Made by a program: the position numbers and the translations under genes. A stretch of DNA of 24,367 nucleotides, from positions 1 through 24,367 of the forward strand of contig JSYX01000543.1 in the NCBI GenBank assembly GCA_000787465.1, read 5' to 3'. Below are positions 1 through 8,474 of the stretch, piece after piece. Source of the stretch: Thermomucor indicae-seudaticae. Taxonomy: Eukaryota; Mucoromycota; Mucoromycetes; Mucorales; Lichtheimiaceae. Within the stretch, counting starts at the first letter, position 1. Each line of letters begins with the position of its first letter. The notes under the pieces were generated by a model. The model was not told the origin of the DNA. It ran no database searches and worked only from the letters and a program-made list of their open reading frames with translations.

Positions 1-20
1 GTATTACCGCGACTGCTGGC
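1..20. repeat. Terminal overlap, left copy (circular molecule)
   Basis: Bases 1-20 are identical to bases 24348-24367. Both copies are the rns 530 loop, and rns reads continuously across the join. The duplication is therefore an assembly overlap of a circular molecule and not a biological repeat; the unique length would be 24,347 bp. Confidence 0.93.
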
Positions 21-485
21 ACGTAATTTTAGTCAAGACTAATAAATAGATAATTGTCATTATCTTTAATCTATTTAGAACTTTATATGTGTATACATTA
101 AATATATCAATAAATTAATATATTTTTAACATTCTTCCAAGTTGCTGGTTCAACCGTTAGGTCATTGACCAATATCCCCCACTGCTGTACTAAAACGCAT
201 TAGGAGTTTCTCATTCCTAATGTGATCGATCAACCTCTCAGTTACGACTACGGCTTTATTAGTTATTTTATTAATTTAACTACTATTAGCCGAAATATTT
301 ATTAACATCTTAAAGCGAAAATTTTTTTTCTTTTTTAGGTATTTAACCTTTCCTTAAGGTAGTCAAAATATTATTTACTCACCTGTTTACCACTTCATTA
401 TTTTTATCTAATGACGTACGATTAGCATGTGTTAAGCACTTAGATAGCATTCAGTCAGAGCCATCATCAAACTCAAAAATATTAT
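1..485 (-). rRNA. rns: Small-subunit rRNA, 5' part
   Basis: This is the 5' third of the mitochondrial 16S-like rRNA, transcribed from about 485 downward. The minus strand reads GAGTTTGATGATGGCTC near 476, the counterpart of the E. coli 8-27 region. The counterpart of the 338 region (CAGCAGTGGGGGATATTGG on the minus strand) lies near 168-186, and the 530-loop sequence GCCAGCAGTCGCGGTAATAC fills 20-1. The gene continues at the other end of the window because the linear break falls in the 530 loop. The 5' end is placed by analogy and may be off by some 10 nt. Just upstream on the RNA is a small hairpin around 485-505 (AGGAT..ATCCT), then rnpB. Confidence 0.95.
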
Positions 486-537
486 AGGATTAATATCCTT
501 TTAATATCTTAAACCCAAAAATTAATTTTTAAGTTTA

Positions 538-722
538 TTGGATACAATTAAGCCAATTTATGTTTCTTATCCTCTAAATAAATAAATTAATAAAAATTAG
601 TTAGTATAAGGGTGTTGCTCGTTATTTCAAATTTTAATTTGTTTTTTTGTTTCTACTAATAATCCTAAATTCTTAAAAATATATACGTATATAACATTGG
701 ACTTTCCTTTTTGTATCAAAGT
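538..722 (-). ncRNA. rnpB: Mitochondrial RNase P RNA
   Basis: RNA subunit of mitochondrial RNase P, which removes tRNA 5' leaders. The minus strand shows the near-universal CR-I signature GGAAAGTCC at 707-699. CR-V is seen as AGAAACATAAATTGGCTT at about 567-550. The two pair as the P4 helix: AAG-(U)-CCAAU with AUUGGCUU, leaving the conserved bulged U unpaired. A closing helix joins GATACAA (717-711) to TTGTATC (547-541), a perfect 7 bp P1-like stem. The roughly 130 nt between are AT-rich with no other recognised domain, so this is a strongly reduced RNase P RNA. It fills the spacer between atp6 and rns. An RNA of this kind has been reported from Aspergillus nidulans mitochondria, as I recall. 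The outer ends are estimated. Confidence 0.88.
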
Positions 723-758
723 TTTATTATTAAATTAATAATAACTAATATTACTAAA

Positions 759-1523
759 TTAATGTAATTCTAATGAATCTCTTATATATGAACAAGTTAA
801 AACTATAAATACTTGACTTTGTATAAAAGCTATACCTAACTCTAAACCTGAAAAAGCAAAAATAAATGCTAATGGTATTAAACCAATTAAAAAGTAAAAG
901 AAACCTGAACTCATTATTTTAAATGTAAAATCACTTAATATAACTAATAACATATGACCACTTAATATATTAGCACTTAAACGTAAACCTAATGAAACAT
1001 TACGTGCTAAATAAGATATTAATTCTATTAAAACTAATAATGGTAATAAACCTAATGGACAACCAGATGGTACAAATAAAGAGAAAAATTTTAATTGGTG
1101 TTTTTGAAAACCTAATATTGTTGCACCTAATACTACAGTAAAACTAATAAAAAATGTTAATATAAAATGTGATGTTGATGAAAAACTATATGGTATTAAA
1201 CCTAATAAATTATTCATTAATATGAATATAAATAAACCATAGATAAAGGGAAAATAATTTTGACCCTCTTTAGTATTTATTTGATTTATTACAACACTAT
1301 GAACTGTTCCATATATTGATTCTTTAGTTAATGTTCAAGAATTTGATATTAATTTATTGTTATATATTATAAATAAATGTAAAGCTATAATTATTACTGT
1401 ACTAATAATTATATATACACCAAAATTTGTTAAAGATAATTTTAAATTTAATATATTTAAATTTAAGCTTAAAAAATCTTTTATTTCAAATTGATCTAAT
1501 GGACTATTAATACTACTAAACAT
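759..1523 (-). CDS. atp6: ATP synthase F0 subunit a (ATP6)
   Basis: Proton-channel subunit a of the inner-membrane ATP synthase, 254 residues, ATG start and TAA stop. One in-frame TGA encodes Trp at residue 63, so the standard code would split the gene. The conserved segment LRLSANILSGHML holds the Arg essential for proton transfer next to the c-ring. The C-terminal helix GLELGIAFIQSQVF is also typical. The length is ordinary for fungal Atp6. It lies 63 nt after the nad4 stop and is followed by rnpB. Its 5' spacer contains one copy of a perfect 39-nt repeat, ten bases before the ATG. Its usual partner atp8 is not next to it but sits after cox3. Confidence 0.97.
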
Positions 1524-1533
1524 TTTTTTATTA

Positions 1534-1572
1534 AATTAAGTTTATACATATTCAAATTAAGTTAAGATATAT
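1534..1572 (-). repeat. 39-nt repeat, copy upstream of atp6
   Basis: A stretch of 39 bases identical to 4385-4423. On the transcribed strand it contains the nonamer AACTTAATT twice (1563-1555 and 1542-1534), followed by an A-rich run and the atp6 ATG. Position and identity suggest a 5'-UTR or promoter element; the function is not known. Confidence 0.85.
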
Positions 1573-1586
1573 TGATAAATTACCTA

Positions 1587-3053
1587 TTAATTATTATATA
1601 TTAAAGCTGACACTGAGTAGTGTAAACCATCTAAAATTGTACTAGGATATATTCCAAATAATACAGTAAATACAACTAAAGTTAATAATAAAACAAATTC
1701 TCTTTTACTTAAATCTTTAATATGATTATGAAAATATGAAGAATATTTACCACCAAAAGCTATTCTATTAAACATAAATATTGTATAAGCAGCTGAAAAA
1801 ACAATAGAACTACTAGCTAATACACCTAAAATTGATATTTTTTCAAATATACCATAAAGAGACATGAATTCACCAATAAAGTTTAAAGTAAGAGGTGCAC
1901 CACAATTACCTAAACAAAGTATATAAAATAATACACAAAATATTGGCATTAATTGTGCCATACCTCTATAATATGTAATTAATCTAGTTGAGGATCTATC
2001 ATATAAAACACCACCAACACATATAAATAGACCTGATGAAACAAAACCATGAGCTAAACCTAAAGTAATTGCACCTTCTATACCTTGTATAGTATTACTA
2101 AAGGCACTTAAAAGATAAACTGCAGCATGAGAAACAGATGAATATGCTATTAATTCTTTAATATCTATTGTTCTTAATGTACTAAAACTAGCATATAGTA
2201 TAGTTATTACACCTATAACATATACTATATATGTATAGTCTATAGTAGCTTTAGGTAATAAAGGTAATATTAATCTAAATATACCATATAAACTTAATTT
2301 TAATACAATACCTGCCAATATAATACTACCTGATAATGGTGATTCAACATGTGCTTTTAATAATCAAGTATTTAAAAATATTGTAGGTGTTTTAACAGCA
2401 AAAGATAAAAATATACCATAAAATAAAAATATTTGAGTAATATAGCTAAAATTTGCTTTAGATAATGCATCAAAATCAGTAGTACCCATAATAGAAGACA
2501 TAGTTATTATAGAAAGTAACATAAATAATGAACCTAATAAAGTATATAAAAATAAATAAAAACTAGCTCTAACTTTATCACTAGATCCAAATAAACCTAT
2601 TAATAAAAATAAAGGAGGTAATATACTTTCAAAAAATATATAAAATAATAATATATCTAATACTATAAAAACAGCTGATAATAATGTTTCTAATAATAAT
2701 ATAATTACTACAAATGATAATATATTTTTAGATTCTATAGAATTTCAATTAGATATTAATGAAATTGGCATTATTATTGTTGTCAATAATAAAAAATAGA
2801 TAGAAATACCATCTACACCTAAGTATAAATCAAAATAACCTAATTTATATATTTCTTCTAGTTGTATAAATTGAAATTGTTTACTACTATAATCAAATAA
2901 TATAAATATTATTAATGTAATAACTAAATTTAATATTAAAGTAATTAAACCTAAAGATTTTATTTGATTATTAGATATTTGAAAATTAGATAAGAATATA
3001 ATAAAAATTAAACCTAACAACGGTAAAATAAGTACAGATAATAAATAATTCAT
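1587..3053 (-). CDS. nad4: NADH dehydrogenase subunit 4
   Basis: Core proton-pumping subunit ND4 of complex I, 488 residues, about 13-14 membrane helices, ATG to TAA. The frame stays open across two TGA (Trp) codons at residues 103 and about 230. The second begins WLLKAHVESPLSGS, the conserved ND4 segment with the key Lys and Glu of the antiporter-like channel. The LAHGFVSSGLFICVGGVLYDR region further downstream is another ND4 hallmark. It lies between orf408 and atp6. A single AACTTAATT nonamer (3119-3111) and a TAGCTA inverted repeat (3088-3110) lie in its 5' spacer. Confidence 0.97.
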
Positions 3054-3087
3054 TACATTTTTAAAGATAATTATTTTTAACTACATT

Positions 3088-3119
3088 TAGCTAATAATAA
3101 ATACTAGCTAAATTAAGTT
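3088..3119 (-). repeat. Inverted repeat and nonamer upstream of nad4
   Basis: TAGCTA at 3088-3093 and again at 3105-3110 could form a 6 bp stem with an 11-nt loop. Next to it, 3111-3119 is a fifth copy of the AACTTAATT nonamer (minus strand) found twice in each 39-nt repeat. It lies 58 nt before the nad4 ATG. A leader element is possible but unproven. Confidence 0.4.
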
Positions 3120-3143
3120 TTAATTAATTATACATTAACGTAC

Positions 3144-4370
3144 TTATTCTAAGGATTTTGCTACTTTTGATAATTCCTTAAAATAGCCTCTCATATAATC
3201 TCTAAAGTTTGGAGTTAAATTTTCGCAATATTCTATAGAATCTTTTGCTATTTCAATAATCCTATCGGGTTCATGGTTATCCAAACCTGAAGGAGAATTC
3301 AATACATGGTTCAAAATGCAACTTAATAATTTAGGTTCTCATAATTCATATTGTTCTTTACAACAATCTGGAATATCTTCTTTAATTCTAACGAGTAATT
3401 TACATACTCTTAAATGAGATAAATAATGATATGTATTATCAAAATTACTATTAAGAACAGCTAAAACATCAGGATTAGTTAATTCTATTTTATCAAAATA
3501 AGGAGGTATTAAATCATAACCGTCTTCTATTTTATCACCACAACCATCAACACTTAAACGTTTTTTTAACACATCAAAAATTATGTAGCGATCAGTAACT
3601 ATTGGAACAGCTATTTTATTAAGATTTCCATCAATTACATAAATAAAACCTCTATCGTAATCTTCTTTTTTTAGATTGTATTTATTTAACATATAAATAA
3701 ATAACTTTTTAGGATCAATAGTAGACTTTATCTCTTCTAAATTTCTTTCAACATTACCATTATAAGTATTAGTATGTTTTGTTAATTCGCTAAATTTTTT
3801 TAAAAAGGATTTACCATTATCACTAAAGATCTCTAACTCACCGTATTTAAAAACTGAAGAAAGATCAAGATAATTTGGCTTACATTTATCAATATTAGAG
3901 TGCATCTTACCCGCTTTGTCAATCTTTACTGTTAATCATTTATCAGATTCTGATTTATTACTGGGTAATGGATGTATAGGTTGTGTATTGGTCTTTGACG
4001 AAGAAGATTCAGACACATCATTAGAAGTTGTAATAGCAGATATTTTATTATTATCATCACTATTCATATGTAAAACATTTAATAATTCCTTATTATTATT
4101 ATTATTATTTGAATCCAAATATTGACCACCTATAGTTAATAAATTATCATATTGATCAAAATTAGAAAAATCTAAATAGTATTTAGTTTTAGTTAGTTTA
4201 TTTCAAACATTTGAAGGATCAAAAATAGATCAATTTATATTTTTCTTTTTTTCAAATACTTCTAATATAAATGCAGTATCCTCAGTAAAAAGTATAAAAC
4301 TAATTAAAGCTAATAATGTATAATAAAGCAATAATAACAAATCTAAACTTTTAATTTTATATTTGTTCAT
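3144..4370 (-). CDS. Orphan ORF of 408 residues (orf408)
   Basis: I do not recognise this protein. The frame runs 408 codons from ATG to TAA with four in-frame TGA codons (residues 47, 56, 145, 344), so it fits the mitochondrial code. Residues about 9-28 form one hydrophobic helix rich in Leu and Tyr. Residues about 86-144 are low complexity (six Asn in a row, then Ser/Asn/Asp-rich). Residues about 150-408 look soluble and charged, with seven of the protein's eight Cys residues. It has no LAGLIDADG, GIY-YIG, polymerase or reverse transcriptase motif that I can see. It uses more C- and G-ending codons than its neighbours (GCG, AAG, GAC, CCC, AGG). It fills the nad1-nad4 interval. A perfect 39-nt repeat shared with the atp6 leader and a run of 14 A precede the ATG. 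Aspergillus mtDNAs also carry unassigned ORFs; homology is untested. Confidence 0.75.
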
Positions 4371-4384
4371 TTTTTTTTTTTTTT
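4371..4384 (-). repeat. A14 tract directly before the orf408 start
   Basis: Fourteen consecutive A on the minus strand join the 39-nt repeat to the orf408 ATG. Its length may vary between isolates or be mis-sequenced. It is outside the coding frame. Confidence 0.6.
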
Positions 4385-4423
4385 AATTAAGTTTATACAT
4401 ATTCAAATTAAGTTAAGATATAT
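4385..4423 (-). repeat. 39-nt repeat, copy upstream of orf408
   Basis: Identical over 39 bases to 1534-1572. The nonamer AACTTAATT occurs at 4414-4406 and 4393-4385 on the minus strand. It ends 14 nt before the orf408 ATG, much as the other copy ends 10 nt before the atp6 ATG. Confidence 0.85.
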
Positions 4424-4454
4424 ATTTAAATGATATTTAAATATAATAAAGAAT

Positions 4455-4481
4455 ACCAATATCCCTCCCTACCACCACTAT
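4455..4481 (-). other. G-rich spacer block downstream of nad1
   Basis: In the AT-rich spacer between nad1 and orf408 the minus strand reads GTGGTGGTAGGGAGGGATAT. The core GGGAGGG-ATAT-TGG resembles GGGGAGGGG-TAT-GG at 5656-5673. It may be a small GC-cluster-like or quadruplex-forming element; the function is unknown. Confidence 0.45.
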
Positions 4482-4501
4482 AAATATATGTAAATTATTA
4501 T

Positions 4502-5557
4502 TTATAAATTTAAAGCAAAAGGATGTATATTTATTCCCATAGTTATAGTAGAGTTAAATATAATATAACCTACTATAATAGGTAATAAAACAATTCAACA
4601 AACTGACATTAATTGATCAAATCTAATTCTAGGAAATGAAGCTCTTACTCATATAAAAATAAATATAAATAAACTAGTTTTTAAACCTAAGTTTAAACTA
4701 AATAAACCAATAGAAATAAAATCAGTACTAATAAGACCATAGTCTAGCATAAAAACTAATTTAAATAAATAAAAAACTAAATTTATAGGTAAAATACTTA
4801 AGTAACCACCTAAAAATAAAACACAAGTTAATATACAAATAAGAACAATACTAGCATACTCAGCTAAAAAGAAAAAAACAAATATACCAGCAGAATGTTC
4901 TGTCATAAAACCACTAACAAGTTCAGATTCTGCTTCAGCTAAATCAAAAGGTGCTCTATTAGTTTCTGCTATTGCACCAATAAAAAAAACAATAAAAATA
5001 GGTAATAAAGGTAAAATGAAAAATACAATTTTTTGACTTTCTATAATAACAGTTAAATTTAAACTACCTGTAAATAAAATTACTAATAAAATAACAGAAC
5101 TTAAAATTAACTCATAACTAATTAATTGAGCAGTACTTCTTAATGAACCTAAAAAAGCATATTTAGAATTAGCAGATCAACCAGCTAATAATATACCATA
5201 TGTAGCTAAAGAAGATACAGCTAACATATATAAAATACCTAAACTAAAATCTGAAATAAATAGACCTAAACCATAAGGTATAACAGCATAACCTAATAAA
5301 GAAAAAATTAAAGTTATAATAGGTCCTAAAAAAAATAAAATTACATTAGCTTGAGTTGGAGCTATATATTCCTTTAATAATAATTTTAATGCATCAGCAA
5401 ATGCTTGAAGTAAACCATAATAACCAACAATATTAGGTCCTAATCTTCTTTGCATACTTGCCATTGTTTTTCTTTCAGCTATTGTAACAAAAGCTACTAT
5501 AAGTAGAGCAGGTACAACAATTATTATATTATTTAAAATAGATATGATACTATGCAA
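4502..5557 (-). CDS. nad1: NADH dehydrogenase subunit 1
   Basis: Complex I membrane subunit ND1, which forms the quinone entry site; 351 residues with a TAA stop. The conserved [16 protein letters not shown] lies at residues 28-43. [12 protein letters not shown] and the acidic loop [16 protein letters not shown] (matrix loop near the quinone chamber) follow. The frame reads through several TGA (Trp) codons, for example at residue 127. The start is unusual: no ATG occurs between the upstream stop (5588-5590) and residue 32, which is already inside the conserved core. Translation must therefore begin at a non-ATG codon; TTG at 5557 gives the expected N-terminus, with ATA or ATT as alternatives. 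It follows trnC and precedes orf408. Confidence 0.93.
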
Positions 5558-5655
5558 GAGTTTAATATTAATATTTTTACTATATTCTTATATATTAATA
5601 ATTTAGTAACAATATAATTAGATTTAATTATTAAATATATAGTGATGTAACAATC

Positions 5656-5675
5656 CATACCCCTCCCCCCCCCTC
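5656..5675 (-). other. CSB-II-like G-rich tract after trnC
   Basis: The plus strand reads CCCC-T-CCCCCCCCC-T-C at 5660-5675, so the RNA carries an unbroken run of nine G, an A, then GGGGTATGG. It begins 8 nt after the 3' end of trnC in an otherwise AT-rich spacer. The pattern is like the vertebrate conserved sequence block II (a G run, one A, a G run), which forms a quadruplex in the transcript. The similarity may be chance. Confidence 0.5.
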
Positions 5676-5682
5676 TAGATGC

Positions 5683-5752
5683 AGGAGCTATGGGAAATCG
5701 AACCCCAAATATTAGATTTGCAATCCATATACAGGACCACCTGTATAGCTCC
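5683..5752 (-). tRNA. trnC: tRNA-Cys (GCA)
   Basis: Complete 7-bp acceptor stem (GGAGCTA with TAGCTCC), a small D arm, anticodon loop TTGCAAA with anticodon GCA, and a T arm with loop TTCGATT. Discriminator base U is normal for tRNA-Cys. The outer anticodon-stem pair is A-A. It lies 14 nt after the nad3 stop. Confidence 0.93.
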
Positions 5753-5766
5753 AAAAAAATCATTAT

Positions 5767-6171
5767 TTAATATATTATAGAATAACCATTTCAAATTTTA
5801 ATACTAAAATCTTTAATTTGTCTACTATCCAATTTTAAAGCATTTTTACCTAATTCAAAAGCAAAACCTAAAGTTAAAATTAAAAAAAATACTAGCATAA
5901 TTATTAAACCATAACTATTATTAAAATAAGCACTAACTACATAAGGATATACTAGTAATATTTCTAAATCAAATAAAAGAAATAATAAAGCAAATATAAA
6001 AAAAGATATACTAAATTGTGTTCTATTTTGACCTAAAAACGAATGAAAACCACATTCAAAAGCACTATCCTTTTCATTATATGGATTATGTGTAGCTAAT
6101 AGTATATTAATTACTAATAATAATAAAGCTAATATTGGTATAAAAAAAAAAAAAAAAGTTGTACTTGACAT
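5767..6171 (-). CDS. nad3: NADH dehydrogenase subunit 3
   Basis: Small complex I subunit ND3, 134 residues, three membrane helices. The loop ECGFHSFLGQNRTQFSISF carries the conserved Cys that is exposed in the deactive enzyme. FDLEILLVYP is the second hallmark. The frame passes a TGA (Trp) at 5791-5793 and ends at TAA 5767-5769, with the tail IKIWNGYSIIY. Residues 6-10 are five Phe coded by a homopolymer of 16 A on the plus strand (6142-6157), prone to sequencing length errors. It lies between orf308 and trnC, while in many Pezizomycotina nad3 sits beside nad2 or cox2. Confidence 0.96.
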
Positions 6172-6240
6172 ATTAATTATATATATATGTATATGTTCAC
6201 AATAGTTAAATTTTATATAAATTAAAGGAAATATATAACT

Positions 6241-7167
6241 TTATTTATCAGTATTATCTCGTCAACCAGTTAACATTTTATAATCATATTTTTTAGCCTC
6301 AATAACGACTTTTGAGTCATATTTGTTTCTATTTTCAAGACCTTGTATATTATTTTCATTACATTCTTCATGATGTAATCTTTGTAATTCATTAGCACTT
6401 TGTAATTCTATTTCTCTTACAGCTTGAAAAGCTTCTTTAAAAAATCTTACCTCTTCAATACTAAATAATTTTTTAGTATCTACATCATAATTAAAATGAT
6501 GTGAAGAAAGCTCTATATGATGAACAAGTGCAGCACTTGTTTTAGATCTAACTACTAAATCACTAAGTTCACCATTATATGCAGGTATAGGGTATATATT
6601 ATAGCTAGCTGCTAAAAGTTCTTGAACACTTGAATATGGAGTACCATTTGTTAGTGCCATAGTATTATATGGTCATGACACCAATGTAGCAAATGTAAAA
6701 TTAGGATCAGTTAATATGATACCTTTATGTACTAAATAAGCATCTACAGACGTACCAATTACAAGCATAGCTGTAACACTAATACCACTTAATGAACCAT
6801 TAGTTGCAATCCCCACTATTTTACAAAGAATAGAAGCTATTACATCTTCAGGTGAATTTCTAACAACATACTCACCAGCTCTTCATCTTTTAATTGAAGC
6901 AATTATTCTTAATATATTATTTATAACTATATATAATAAATATATAATTGCTATAAACTCAATAATATAAAAAGGTAAACTATCAAATTCTACTAAATTA
7001 AAATAACAAGCTAATATTGAGACAAAACCTATAAACTTAAATAATTTAAAGTAAAGATTATTAAATATAATAACACACTTATCTGGTATTCTAGATAAGT
7101 AAATTCCTTTTACTATACCTTTTCGTACACTAGATAAAAAAGATTTAATTTTAGAATAAACATTCAT
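6241..7167 (-). CDS. Orphan membrane ORF of 308 residues (orf308)
   Basis: I do not recognise this protein. The frame runs 308 codons from ATG to TAA with TGA (Trp) at residues 95, 165 and 302. Two strong hydrophobic helices lie at about 40-58 and 66-90, ending in a basic patch around RWRAGEY at 94-100. A third, Gly/Ala/Ser-rich apolar stretch lies at about 115-145 (GSLSGISVTAMLVIGTSVDA). Residues about 170-308 look soluble; 235-275 is a long charged helix that may form a coiled coil. The predicted topology is a 2-3 helix membrane anchor with a soluble C-terminal domain. It starts 32 nt after the cob stop and is probably co-transcribed with it. A hairpin at 7165-7194 includes the start codon. 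No endonuclease or polymerase motif is seen. Confidence 0.75.
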
Positions 7168-7194
7168 GGCAATTAATCTTAAAAAATTACCATG
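7165..7194 (-). promoter_or_regulatory. Hairpin covering the orf308 start codon
   Basis: In the cob-orf308 junction the RNA can form CAUGG-U-AAUU pairing with AAUU-G-CCAUG, a 10-bp stem with one U-G pair and a 10-nt loop (7175-7184). The 3' strand of the stem contains the orf308 AUG (7167-7165). It could mark an RNA processing site or limit initiation; this is inference. Confidence 0.5.
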
Positions 7195-7199
7195 AGTCG

Positions 7200-8399
7200 T
7201 TATAATGGCAAAAGATCGCTTTTTGTTTTATTATAAAAATTAATATAATTAGTTGCTAAATCTATTACAACATTTTCAAGTTCACTAACAAAAGGTATTA
7301 AAACAATAAAATAAGAAAAATAAAGTATAGTAGATATTTGTCCAAATATAATAAAAGGATCTTCAACATGTTTAGCACCTAATAACATTAAAATAATAAA
7401 ATTAGCAATAAAAATATAAAAAGCTATTTTACTAAAAGGTCTAAATTGTAAACCTCTTATTAAAGATTTATCTAAAACAGGTAAAGCTAATAAAATTAAA
7501 ATAGCACCAAGCATTAAAACAACACCAGCTGCTTTATTAGGAATAGATCTAAGTATAGCATAAAAAGGTAATAAATATCATTCTGGAACAATAGCAGGTG
7601 GAGTTTGCATAGGATTAGCCATAACATAATTTTCACAATCACCTAAAGCATTAGGCATAAAAAAAACAAAAATAGATAAAACAAGCATAAATAAAAAAAT
7701 AGTAACTAAATCTTTAAAAATATAATAAGGAGCAAAAGGTAATCTATCATAATTACCTGATAAACCTAAAGGATTACCAGAACCAACAGTATCATGTAAA
7801 GCAATTAAATGCATTAAAACTAAAGCAGCTAAAATAAAAGGTAATAAAAAATGTAAAGAAAAAAATCTATTTAATGTAGCATTATTAACTGAAAAACCAC
7901 CTCAAATAAATTCAACTAAATCTTGACCAATTCAAGGTATAGCACTCATTAAATTAGTAATAACAGTAGCACCTCATAAACTCATTTGACCATATGGTAA
8001 AACATAACCTAAGAAACCTGTAACTATCATAACTATAAAAATTATTATACCAATACTTCAAGTTAAAGTTCTTGGAGATTTATATGAACCATAATACATA
8101 CCTCTACCTATATGTAAATAAACTAAGAAAAAAAAAGCAGAAGCAGTATTAGCATGTAAATAACGAATAAGTCAACCATTGTTAACATCACGCATTATAT
8201 GTTCTATTGAATCAAAGGCATCTGCTACATTAGGTGTATAATGCATAGCTAATGTTACACCTGTAACTATTTGTATACCTAAACATAAAGCTAACAATGA
8301 TCCAAAATTTCATAAATAGCTTAAATTTGAAGGTTGTGGTGAATCGATTACATATGAATTAACTAATTTTAATAAAGGATGACTCTTAAATATTCTCAT
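7200..8399 (-). CDS. cob: Cytochrome b
   Basis: Apocytochrome b of complex III, 399 residues, eight membrane helices, ATG to TAA. Heme-ligand histidines are visible in [13 protein letters not shown] and [13 protein letters not shown] (helix B region), SLHFLLPFI and [16 protein letters not shown] (helix D region). The Qo-site motif PEWY is present, with its Trp coded by TGA; the N-terminal segment SYLWNFGSLLA also uses TGA. There is no intron, although cob is a frequent intron host in fungi. It lies 75 nt after nad2 and 32 nt before orf308. Confidence 0.98.
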
Positions 8400-8474
8400 C
8401 TGAATAAAATTTATTATTATATATACATTAATTAATCAAAATTATAAAAAAAAACATCATCATAGTTTAAATAA

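Noticed and set aside
759..3053. Apparent premature stops splitting atp6, nad4 and most other genes
   Set aside because: Every break is TGA at positions expected to be Trp, and the genome encodes trnW(TCA); these are sense codons and not frame damage.
3916..4125. Plus-strand ORF of 69 codons
   Set aside because: It is the antisense shadow of the low-complexity part of orf408; no other plus-strand gene is known in this genome.
5533..5763. Minus-strand ORF of 76 codons
   Set aside because: It crosses trnC and the nad1 start in a frame with no conservation; its Gly-rich part is only the G-tract.
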